DNA from: Streptomyces sp. KL109B
GTDB taxonomy: Bacteria > Actinomycetota > Actinomycetes > Streptomycetales > Streptomycetaceae
Assembly (NCBI RefSeq): GCF_030766935.1
Contig: NZ_JASERL010000017.1
Span: 182,302-246,301, forward strand
Length of the DNA stretch: 64,000 nucleotides
Direction: 5' to 3'
Under the pieces are notes generated by a model. That model saw only the letters and a program-made list of their open reading frames with translations, was not told the DNA's origin and ran no database searches. The position numbers and the translations under genes are program-made. Positions 50,072-58,083 of the stretch are shown here, piece by piece; within the stretch, counting starts at the first letter, position 1; each line of letters opens with the position of its first letter.

Positions 50072-52405
50072 ATGGGGATTCAGTACGTGGTCATGGATCA
50101 TCCGCCGGTCGGTCTTCCCGCTGATTCAGTGTTGCGGCTGCCGGTCGATGCCGCTGACACCACGCTCCGTGAGGCGATCGCCGAGCTCGACCCCGACCAT
50201 CGTCTCGGGAGCGCGGAGCACCCCGTCTTCCTGACAGCATGGCTTTCCTGCCTGAAGGGGAGCTGCCTGTCGTTTCTCGGAATGAGCCCTGCCAGCCACC
50301 AGTGGCTGGCAGGGCTCGCCGGTGGCGGCTTCGCCGAGCTGCGCAGGGCCGAACTGGCCGCCGCCCTGGCCGCCGTGGATCCCGACACCGTGCTGCCCGA
50401 CGACCCTGTCGAGCAAGTGATCGCTCTCGTACGGGCGTTGACCCAAGTCGAGCCGAGCGCAACCCAGTTCGTGCTCGGGCGACAGCCACTGTGGTGCGGC
50501 CCCGACTCGGGCAGCGGCCTCGCCTTCTCCTGTGATCCGTCGACCGGCCGGCCCGGCGTGACCGGCTCCTACCTCGCCGGCGGATCAGGAGCCGAATTGC
50601 TGGCGGCGGGCGGCGTGGACCTCGACGAACTCATGGAGACGCAGCCCTGGGGCCGCGAGGTGCGGGAGGCGGTGCACGCCGCCGAGACCGAACTCGACTG
50701 GCCGGCAAGGGCGGAGTTCGTCGTCGAACACGGCAGAGCCACCATCGTGAGAGCCACCCGAGCCCCCTTGCGCGGCGCCGCTCTCCTGCACGCCGTGGCC
50801 GACCGGTACGAGAGCAGCCGGCTGACCTCCGCGCATGCGGTGTCGTTGGTGGATCCCCTGGACCTCGAACAGGCGCGCTCCGCGTCCGTGCCGTCCTCCC
50901 TCGAACTGCCCGTGGCAGCGCGCGGCCTCGGCGTGTCCCCGGGAACCGCCTCCGGGACCGTCGTCTTCAGCGCGGCCGAGGCTGTCACCGCGCAGGCCGC
51001 CGGGGAGCGGCCGGTTCTGGTCCTCACCGAGTCGAGACCGGCGGACCTCCCTGGCCTGCTCGCCGCGACGGCCGTGGTCACCGAGCGGGGCGGGCAGACA
51101 TCCCACGCCGCGGTCGTGGCGCGCGGACTCGGACTGCCGGCCGTCGCGGCCCTCGTCGACGGAGTACTGGACACCGACGCCAAGGCCCTGCGCACCACGA
51201 ACGGCGACACCGTCCGAGCCGGTGCTCTCGTGACAGTGGACGGTCACGCCGGAGTGCTCCACCTCGGCGGCCCGAAGCAGCCCTCCGCCGAACACCGGGC
51301 CACCCTGGGACTGCCCGGCTGGCTGGACGACGCGCTGTCCACGCTGCCCGGCATCGCGGTGCGGGTGAACGCCGACACCGGCGTCGACGCCGCCGCGGGC
51401 CAGGCGCTGGGCGCGCGCGGAGTGGGACTGTGCCGGCTCGAGCACGTATTCCTCGGCGAACGCCACCAAGTACTTCAACGCGTTCTGATGGCCCGGCCCG
51501 GACCCGACATGACGGAGGACCTCGCGACGCTGCACGCCATCCTGCGGGCGGAGATCACGGACGTCCTCGCGGCCATGGACGGACTGCCCGTCACCATCCG
51601 CCTCCTCGACCCGCCGCGCCATGAATTCCTCCCCGACCTGACGGAACTGTCCCTGGCCACGGAGGCCACGGGCGCGCCGGCCGACCGGGACCGGCTCGAC
51701 ATCACCCGCCGCCTGCACGAGCACAACCCCATGCTCGGCGTGCGCGGCGTACGGATGGGTGTCCTGCTCCCGATGCTGACGGCCGTACAGATCAAGGCAC
51801 TTGCGCAAGCGACCCTCGCGCTGCGCCGCACCGGCCGCGACCCGCGGCCCGAACTCCTGGTGCCCATGGTGAGCGCGCCTTCGGAACTGGACTTCGTCCG
51901 GGGCATCCTCGACGACGTCTGCGGCCAACTGGGAACCTCCCGGGCCGAGGCGGGCATCTCACTGGGGGCCATGATCGAGACCCCGCGGGCCGCGCTGCTG
52001 GCCCGGTCGATCGCACGACGCGCGGACTCCCTGTCCCTGGGCACCAACGACCTCACCGCACTCGTGTGGGGCCTGTCCCGCGACGACGCCGAACACCAAC
52101 TGCTGCCCGCCTACCAGGACTTGGGCCTCATCACCGAATCCCCCTTCGCCCGACTGGACGTCGAAGCGGTCGGCGCCCTGGCACGCCAGGTCGCCGACGA
52201 GGCACGAGCCGTACGCCCGGACATCACACTCGGCGTCTGCGGCGAACACACGGCCGACACGGCGGCCGTGCGGTTCTTCACCGAGGCGGGCTTCGACTAC
52301 ATCTCCTGCACGCCGCCACGCATCCCCCAGGCCAGGCTCGCCGCCGCACGCGCCGCCCTTGCCCAAGGAGCGGCGGACGTTCACCCGACGGAGGCAGCAC
52401 GTTGA
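50072..52405 (+). CDS. PEP-utilising enzyme, PPDK-like with degenerate ATP-grasp domain
   Basis: A 777-residue protein. Residues 1-275 are a shortened ATP-grasp-like region: SGSGLAFSCDPSTGRP (147-161) aligns with the PPDK motif in which the Cys154 position is normally the catalytic Arg, and the N-terminal nucleotide-binding part is missing. Residues 285-385 are the swivelling domain with phospho-acceptor His345 in TERGGQTSHAAVVARGLG. Residues 405-770 are an intact PEP barrel: GLCRLEHVFL, RLLDPPRHEFLP, NPMLGVRG, AMIETPRAALLA, LGTNDLTALVWGLSRDD and Cys723 in GVCGEHTAD. It may move phosphate from PEP to His345 and on to an unknown acceptor. It overlaps the ABC ATPase gene by four bases. Confidence 0.85.
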   Translation: MGIQYVVMDHPPVGLPADSVLRLPVDAADTTLREAIAELDPDHRLGSAEHPVFLTAWLSCLKGSCLSFLGMSPASHQWLAGLAGGGFAELRRAELAAALAAVDPDTVLPDDPVEQVIALVRALTQVEPSATQFVLGRQPLWCGPDSGSGLAFSCDPSTGRPGVTGSYLAGGSGAELLAAGGVDLDELMETQPWGREVREAVHAAETELDWPARAEFVVEHGRATIVRATRAPLRGAALLHAVADRYESSRLTSAHAVSLVDPLDLEQARSASVPSSLELPVAARGLGVSPGTASGTVVFSAAEAVTAQAAGERPVLVLTESRPADLPGLLAATAVVTERGGQTSHAAVVARGLGLPAVAALVDGVLDTDAKALRTTNGDTVRAGALVTVDGHAGVLHLGGPKQPSAEHRATLGLPGWLDDALSTLPGIAVRVNADTGVDAAAGQALGARGVGLCRLEHVFLGERHQVLQRVLMARPGPDMTEDLATLHAILRAEITDVLAAMDGLPVTIRLLDPPRHEFLPDLTELSLATEATGAPADRDRLDITRRLHEHNPMLGVRGVRMGVLLPMLTAVQIKALAQATLALRRTGRDPRPELLVPMVSAPSELDFVRGILDDVCGQLGTSRAEAGISLGAMIETPRAALLARSIARRADSLSLGTNDLTALVWGLSRDDAEHQLLPAYQDLGLITESPFARLDVEAVGALARQVADEARAVRPDITLGVCGEHTADTAAVRFFTEAGFDYISCTPPRIPQARLAAARAALAQGAADVHPTEAAR

Positions 52406-53382
52406 GCGAACCGGCGATCGCCGTGGAACGGCTGGGCCGCGTCTTCACCGACCGCGGCCGCGACATCGCGGCCCTGCGGGACGTCAGCTTCCAGGTCGAG
52501 GCCGGCGAGATCGTGGGCCTGCTGGGCAGCAACGGTGCGGGCAAGACCACTCTCACCAAGATCCTCGCCACTCTGCTGCTGCCCACCACCGGCGTCGCCC
52601 GGATCTTCGGCCACGACGTCACCCGCGACCTGCGGGCCGTACGCCGGGTGACAGGTGTGGTGCTGGGCGGCGACCGCGGCCTCTACGCCAAGCTGAACGG
52701 CCGCGACAACCTGCGGTTCTTCGCCATGCTCGCCGGCGTGGGCCGACGCGGCCTGAGGGCCAAACTGGATGCCGCGCTGGAGGAGGTCGGCCTCGTCGCC
52801 GCGGCCGACCGCGCAGTGGAGACGTACTCCAAGGGCATGCGCCAGCGACTCCACATCGCCATCGGCATGATCGCCGAGCCGCGCGTCCTGCTGCTCGACG
52901 AACCCACCGTCGGCCTCGACCCCGTCGAGGCCGAACGGCTGCGCGGAACCGTCGCCGCACTGCGCGACACAGGCGTGTCGGTCCTGCTCACGAGCCACTA
53001 CCTGCTCGACATCGAACGCCTCGCCAGCCGGGTGATCATCCTCGCGGACGGCACGCTCGCGGCGGACCTGCCGGTCGAGGACTTCGCCCGGCAGGCCGGC
53101 TACACGGCAACGGTGACCGTGCGCGGCACCGGCAGCCCGCCCGACGGCGCCACCGTGTCCTCCCCCGACATCACCGTCGGCGGCGTCGACGTGGCCGACG
53201 GGTCATGGACCCTCCAACTGCACGTCCGCGACTGGAGCGTCGGCTCGTTCGGCCTGCTGCAGCAGGCACTGGCACACGTCAGCGTCCTGGACGTACGCAT
53301 CGAGCCGGTGCGGCTCGAGGACGTCTACTCGCACGTGGCCGCCCGCCTGACCACCGGCAGCCAGGTCGGCGGAGTGCGGTGA
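52402..53382 (+). CDS. ABC exporter ATPase
   Basis: A 326-residue nucleotide-binding subunit of the DrrA/multidrug type. Walker A GSNGAGKTTL, signature YSKGMRQRLHIA, Walker B VLLLDEPTVGLDP and switch His in LLTSHYLLDIERLA are intact. About 85 extra C-terminal residues form a small alpha/beta domain. The start TTG 52402 overlaps the previous stop, and its own stop overlaps the next start. With the two following membrane proteins it should export the mature peptide and may give self-resistance. Confidence 0.92.
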   Translation: MSEPAIAVERLGRVFTDRGRDIAALRDVSFQVEAGEIVGLLGSNGAGKTTLTKILATLLLPTTGVARIFGHDVTRDLRAVRRVTGVVLGGDRGLYAKLNGRDNLRFFAMLAGVGRRGLRAKLDAALEEVGLVAAADRAVETYSKGMRQRLHIAIGMIAEPRVLLLDEPTVGLDPVEAERLRGTVAALRDTGVSVLLTSHYLLDIERLASRVIILADGTLAADLPVEDFARQAGYTATVTVRGTGSPPDGATVSSPDITVGGVDVADGSWTLQLHVRDWSVGSFGLLQQALAHVSVLDVRIEPVRLEDVYSHVAARLTTGSQVGGVR

Positions 53383-54146
53383 GCGGCGCCCTGTGGATGT
53401 TCGTGACCGCGTTCCGCATGGAACAGCGGGCCATGCAGCGCAATCCGCTGCTGCTGGTCAACTCCGCCATGCTGCCCATCGTGTTCCTGGTCATCGCGGT
53501 GGAGAGCGGCCTCCCCGACCCCGACGGCGCCGCCGAACTCATCGTGGCGGTCATGCTCACCGCGCTGTGGGGCTCCACGGTGTGGATGAGCGGAGGAGTC
53601 CTGCGCCGCGAACGCAGTTTCGGCACCCTCGCCCGATGTGTCTCCGGAGTCTGGTCCCCGTACCTGGTGCTGCTGGGCAAGAGCCTGGGCGCGACCGTGA
53701 CCAGCATCGGCGCGATCTTCGTCAGCACCGGCGCCACCGCAGCGGCGCTGGGACTGCCGCTCAACGTGTCGCACCCGATGTGGATCGTCGTATCGCTCAT
53801 GGTGCTGGTGTGCTCCGGCACCGCCCTCGGCGCACTGGTTTCCTGTCTCTTCCTGGTGACCCGCAACGGGCTCGTGTGGTCCCACGCGCTGATGTACCCG
53901 GTCTTCGCCGTGGGCGGGCTGCTCATCCCCACCCACGCACTGCCCGCCTGGCTGCGCTGGGCGCCCGATCTGCTCAGCCTGCACTGGATCAAGGACTGCC
54001 TGGTCGACGCGGCCACCGGAGGCATCACCCTCGCCCCACTGGGCGTGGCGATACTGCTGACGCTCGCCTACTTCATCGTCGCGGGCTTCGCATACCGCCG
54101 GTCCGTCGAGAGGTCCCGGAAGGAGGGCACGCTTGACCTCGCTTGA
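53379..54146 (+). CDS. ABC-2 type permease 1
   Basis: A 255-residue membrane protein with about six hydrophobic segments and a cytoplasmic N-terminus (FVTAFRMEQRAMQRNPLLLV). GGVLRRERSFGTL is the ABC-2 coupling-helix region. The start GTG 53379 overlaps the ATPase stop by four bases, and its 3' end overlaps the next permease gene by 14 bases, so all three are tightly coupled. It probably pairs with permease 2 as a heterodimer. Confidence 0.88.
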   Translation: MSGALWMFVTAFRMEQRAMQRNPLLLVNSAMLPIVFLVIAVESGLPDPDGAAELIVAVMLTALWGSTVWMSGGVLRRERSFGTLARCVSGVWSPYLVLLGKSLGATVTSIGAIFVSTGATAAALGLPLNVSHPMWIVVSLMVLVCSGTALGALVSCLFLVTRNGLVWSHALMYPVFAVGGLLIPTHALPAWLRWAPDLLSLHWIKDCLVDAATGGITLAPLGVAILLTLAYFIVAGFAYRRSVERSRKEGTLDLA

Positions 54147-54957
54147 CACCGTCCCCGGGCACGACGCCGCCCCGGCCCGCACGTTGCTGGCCTGGCGGGC
54201 GGCCGAGGCCGCCCGCATGGGCTGGCTGGAGTACCGCGCGCTCCAGACACCTGCCGGCCTGTTTGGCGCGACCCTGCCGCGTGGCGTCCTGCAGATCCTG
54301 TTCTTCACGACGCTCGCGGGCGTCCTCGCCGGTCCCGGACACCGCGAATACGCCTTCGCCGGGTCACTCGTACTGGCGTTGAGCAGCACCAACGTCAACG
54401 GAGTGGTCGCCGTACCCGTCCTGGACAAGCAGTACGCCACCTTCGCGCGGGTACGCACCGGCGCGCTGTCGCCCACCGTCACCCAGATCGCCCGAGTGCT
54501 GCCCTACCCCGTCATGGGCTGGAGCCTCCTCGTCGTCCAGGGCGCGATCGCGGCGCCCCTGCTCGGCATGACGGACTTCGCCCTGCGACTGCTTCCCTGG
54601 GTGTGGGTGTACGCGCTGATCGCACTGACACTCAGCGTGCTGGGGCTTGCCGGAGCGACGATGACCGTCGGCAAACGGGCCGATGTCGTGGCCCCGAACG
54701 TCCTGTCCTACCTCGTCATGCTGTGCAGCGGCGCGATCGTCCCGCCCGGCCGGGCGGAATGGGTGGACGCGATCGGACAGGTGCTGCCGGCCCGGCACGG
54801 CCTGGACGCCGTCCGCGCGGGAATGGACGGCCGACCCTGGATCGGCGACCTGGCCCTCGAGGCCGCCGCGGGCCTCGGGTTCACCGTCCTCGCCGCCCTG
54901 TCGATCCTGCTCCAGGCCCGGCGCGCGAGCAGACACGGCCACGACGACTTCGAGTGA
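54133..54957 (+). CDS. ABC-2 type permease 2
   Basis: A 274-residue membrane protein, TTG start 54133. It has about six hydrophobic helices after a 30-residue N-terminus. GWLEYRALQTPAGLFGATLP precedes the first helix and QYATFARVRTGALSPTVTQI forms the coupling region. It ends RHGHDDFE. It completes the exporter. The radical SAM gene begins 29 bases on. Confidence 0.88.
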   Translation: MTSLDTVPGHDAAPARTLLAWRAAEAARMGWLEYRALQTPAGLFGATLPRGVLQILFFTTLAGVLAGPGHREYAFAGSLVLALSSTNVNGVVAVPVLDKQYATFARVRTGALSPTVTQIARVLPYPVMGWSLLVVQGAIAAPLLGMTDFALRLLPWVWVYALIALTLSVLGLAGATMTVGKRADVVAPNVLSYLVMLCSGAIVPPGRAEWVDAIGQVLPARHGLDAVRAGMDGRPWIGDLALEAAAGLGFTVLAALSILLQARRASRHGHDDFE

Positions 54958-54986
54958 CCGATGTGCCCACACCCGAGGGGAACCCG

Positions 54987-56960
54987 ATGAGCATCATCCG
55001 CCTGCCCCTGGCCGTACGGACCGAAGCGGACCACGAGGCGTCCGCCGCACCGCCCGGCAGAGCCCTGCGCGTCGCCCTGGTGAACATGCCCTGGGCACGC
55101 GTCCACGCACCCTCCATCCAGTGCGGACTGCTGCAGTCGATCACCCGCAGGGCAGGGCACGAGTGCGACAGCCACTACCTCAACATCGAGTTCGCCTCCT
55201 GGTTCGGCAGCAATGCCTACGACGGCATCGCCAACATCGCCTCCGAGCGCCTCCACCTCATGGGGGAGTGGCTGTTCTCCTACGCCGCGTTCGGCGAAGT
55301 GACCCCGGACGACGACTACTTCGCCGCGTACCCGGAAGTGAAGTCCATCTGGGACGAACTCACCGGCAAGGGCCTCGAGGACCTCGTGAAGCTGCGCCGC
55401 GAGCGGCTGCCGGACTGGATCGCCGAATGCGCGGCCAGACCGGTGTGGGGCGAGTACGACGTCATCGGGTTCACCTCCACCTTCCTGCAGAACACGGCGT
55501 CGCTCGCACTGGGCAGGAAGATCAAGGAATTCCACCCGGGCGTGACCCTGGTCTACGGAGGCGCCAACTTCGACGGGGAGATGGGGGCCGAGTACGCGAG
55601 GAAGCTGCCCTGGCTCGAACACGTGGTGACCGGCGAGGGCGATCTCGTACTCCCCGCACTGCTGAAGAACATCGCCGACGGCACGGACACCCCCATCCCC
55701 GGAATCCTGCGGCACGCCACCACAGACACATCACCGACCGCTGACGGATCGCCGACCGCTGACGGATCGCCGACCACAGACGCATCGCCGACCGCTGACG
55801 CCCAACGACCGCAGGTCCTCGACGACCTCCCCGTACCGGACTACCGGGACTACTTCACCTGGCTGGAGCGCTTCGACCGCACCCGGCTGCTGGGCCGGAC
55901 CCCGGTACGGCTGCCCGTCGAGTTCTCCCGGGGATGCTGGTGGGGCCAGAAACACCACTGCACCTTCTGCGGCCTCAACGCACTCGGCATGGCATACCGC
56001 TCCAAATCCGGCGAGCGCGCCTTCACCGAACTGAGCGAACTGCTGCGCGACTACCCAGTGGTGCACATCGACACCGTCGACAACATCCTCGACATGGGGT
56101 ACTTCTCGTCGCTGTGCGCGCAACTCGCCACGGAACACTGGGACGTGAACCTCTTCTTCGAGGTGAAGGCAAACCTCACCCGGGAACAGCTCTCGACCCT
56201 GAGAAGCGCCGGGATCCTGCGCATCCAGCCAGGCATCGAGAGCCTCAGCACCCACGTGCTGCAGCTGATGCGAAAGGGCGCCAGCAAGCTGATCAACATC
56301 CGGCTGCTCAAATGGGCCGCCTACTACGGAATCGATGTGGCCTGGAACATCCTGGCCGGATTCCCGGGCGAGACCGAGGAAGACTACGCCGAACAACTGC
56401 GCCTGCTTCCCCTGCTGCACCATCTCCAGCCACCCGGAGGCTGCGGAAGGATCTGGCTGGAACGCTTCAGCCCCTACTTCACCGACCCGTCCTTCCCCAT
56501 CGACAAGGTCCGGCCCCGGGCCAGCTACAGCCACGTCTACCCGGCCTCGCTGGACCTCGAAAAGATCGCGTACTTCTTCGACTACGAAGCCACCGGCACG
56601 GTGTCCCACGAAACGGTGGCCGCACTGAACGACGCCGTCTCGCACTGGCAGACCCGCTCCACCGAGGCAAAACCCAGCCTCGTCTACCAGCGGCTGCCCG
56701 AGAAGCTGACACTCATCGACCGCAGGACCGACCGACCCCGCCGGGCCGTCCTCACGGGCTGGAAGGCGGACGCCTACGAGGCCTGCGGCGACGCACCCCG
56801 CACAGCGGCGGCGATCACCCGCCGACTCGCGTCGCTCGACCCGACCGTCCCCGAGGACGAGGTGACGGCCCTCCTCGAACAGTGCTGCCGCGCCGGCGTA
56901 ATGGTGTCGGACGACGGCAAGTACCTCGGCCTCGCGCTTCCGGAGAACCCCGGCTGGTAG
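54987..56960 (+). CDS. Cobalamin-type radical SAM RiPP maturase (putative C-methyltransferase)
   Basis: A 657-residue enzyme of the RiPP-maturation radical SAM family with a B12-binding domain. Residues 28-240 form the Rossmann-like domain (RVALVNMPWARVHAPSIQCG, YDVIGFTSTFLQN, VYGGANFDGEMG). A low-complexity linker (247-272) follows. The radical SAM barrel begins at VEFSRGCWWGQKHHCTFCGL, with cluster Cys 317, 325 and 328 in the family's C-x7-C-x2-C spacing; RIQPGIESLSTHVL and NILAGFPGETEEDY are later barrel motifs. The last 70 residues look like a small winged-helix peptide-binding domain. It should methylate unactivated carbons of the precursor. ATG 54987 has GAGGGG upstream; GTG 54954 is possible. 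Confidence 0.9.
   Translation: MSIIRLPLAVRTEADHEASAAPPGRALRVALVNMPWARVHAPSIQCGLLQSITRRAGHECDSHYLNIEFASWFGSNAYDGIANIASERLHLMGEWLFSYAAFGEVTPDDDYFAAYPEVKSIWDELTGKGLEDLVKLRRERLPDWIAECAARPVWGEYDVIGFTSTFLQNTASLALGRKIKEFHPGVTLVYGGANFDGEMGAEYARKLPWLEHVVTGEGDLVLPALLKNIADGTDTPIPGILRHATTDTSPTADGSPTADGSPTTDASPTADAQRPQVLDDLPVPDYRDYFTWLERFDRTRLLGRTPVRLPVEFSRGCWWGQKHHCTFCGLNALGMAYRSKSGERAFTELSELLRDYPVVHIDTVDNILDMGYFSSLCAQLATEHWDVNLFFEVKANLTREQLSTLRSAGILRIQPGIESLSTHVLQLMRKGASKLINIRLLKWAAYYGIDVAWNILAGFPGETEEDYAEQLRLLPLLHHLQPPGGCGRIWLERFSPYFTDPSFPIDKVRPRASYSHVYPASLDLEKIAYFFDYEATGTVSHETVAALNDAVSHWQTRSTEAKPSLVYQRLPEKLTLIDRRTDRPRRAVLTGWKADAYEACGDAPRTAAAITRRLASLDPTVPEDEVTALLEQCCRAGVMVSDDGKYLGLALPENPGW
55725..55796. 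repeat. 18-base tandem repeats in the radical SAM gene
   Basis: Four 18-base units related to GACGGATCGCCGACCGCT (55725, 55743, 55761, 55779). They encode a D-x-SPTx repeat linker between the cobalamin and radical SAM domains and keep the frame. Confidence 0.85.
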
Positions 56961-56994
56961 CCGCCGTGGCCCACTGCCAGAAAAGGGAGAGTTC

Positions 56995-58083
56995 ATGACA
57001 GCAGTGGCACCGTCGGCCAGGGTACGCCTGGGCAGGAGCATCGCATCCCGTCTGGCCGCAACCACGGACGCGGCCGCCGCGTTCGTCGCGGGCAGCTCGG
57101 TGGTCGGGCTGGGCAGCGCCACCAGCGACATCGACGTCTATCTCGTCGGCTCCACAACACAAGAGAAGCGGCAGCAGATGTTCGCCGACACCATCCGCGT
57201 CGACGTACAGCATGTGAGCCTGGAAACCCTGGAGTCGCTCGTCGATCGCGTCCTTGAATCCGGACTGCGCTCGGACCATGCGGGACGGACGCTGTCGGAC
57301 CGCGAGATCGCGCTGACCGTCCGGCTGCTCACCGGCGACATCGTGACCGACCCGGGCACGCTGGCCGCACTGAGGAAACGCCTCGACGAACACCCCCTGC
57401 GCCTGTCCCGCCTCGTCATGAACAACTGGATGCTCGCCGCGTACTTCGCGGCCGAGGACTGCCTCGGGCTTCGCCAGTCGGACGACCCCTGCGACCTGGA
57501 CCCGGCCGCGCTGGCCGCCCGGCGCGGCCTGGTGTGCGCAGGGAAAGCGCTGGCCGCGGCGGGCGGAGACCTCTACTTCGGCGAGAAATGGGTATGGCGG
57601 CAGCTCGCCCGCAGCGGCCCCGACGGGTTCCCTCGCGCGGAGTTCCAACGGCTTCTGCGGGACGACCCGCTCGCCGTCGACCCACAGGCCGGCCTGACCG
57701 CACTGATGTCGTTCGCGCAGACCTGCCTCATCGCCACCGCCACCCTCGGCTGGCAGGGCGTCGACGCCTCCCACTGGCCGGCCTGGCAGCCGGGAAACGG
57801 CCCGCTGCACAGATCTCCCGCGTTCTTCCCACGCGCCTACGACGACATGGTGACGCTGGTCGAACCCGCCGGCCGGCACTTCCGCCTGCCACCCGACGTA
57901 GCGCTGGTCTGGGGCCTGAGCCACGGGCTTTCCACACAGACCATCACGGAGCACGCGCTGCGCCTGTCGAAGGCGGCACCTGAATTCGCCGCGCTGACCG
58001 AAGAACGCTGCCGGCGCATCACGACCGAATTACGGGAAGCGGGCCTACTCACCGAGCAGGGCGGGCAGCGGGGGGCAATGTGA
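56995..58083 (+). CDS. Nucleotidyltransferase-fold protein with helical C-terminus
   Basis: A 362-residue protein. Residues 15-80 match a minimal DNA-polymerase-beta-type nucleotidyltransferase: GSSVVGLGSATSDIDVYLV supplies Gly33-Ser34 and the acidic pair Asp45/Asp47, and TIRVDVQHV the third Asp70, so the active site looks complete. Residues 120-360 are helical (LRLSRLVMNNWMLAAYFAAED; FGEKWVWRQLAR) and end in a winged-helix-like part. It could transfer a nucleotide to the peptide, a protein partner or a small molecule. It follows the radical SAM gene by 34 bases and overlaps the next gene (GTGA). Confidence 0.8.
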   Translation: MTAVAPSARVRLGRSIASRLAATTDAAAAFVAGSSVVGLGSATSDIDVYLVGSTTQEKRQQMFADTIRVDVQHVSLETLESLVDRVLESGLRSDHAGRTLSDREIALTVRLLTGDIVTDPGTLAALRKRLDEHPLRLSRLVMNNWMLAAYFAAEDCLGLRQSDDPCDLDPAALAARRGLVCAGKALAAAGGDLYFGEKWVWRQLARSGPDGFPRAEFQRLLRDDPLAVDPQAGLTALMSFAQTCLIATATLGWQGVDASHWPAWQPGNGPLHRSPAFFPRAYDDMVTLVEPAGRHFRLPPDVALVWGLSHGLSTQTITEHALRLSKAAPEFAALTEERCRRITTELREAGLLTEQGGQRGAM

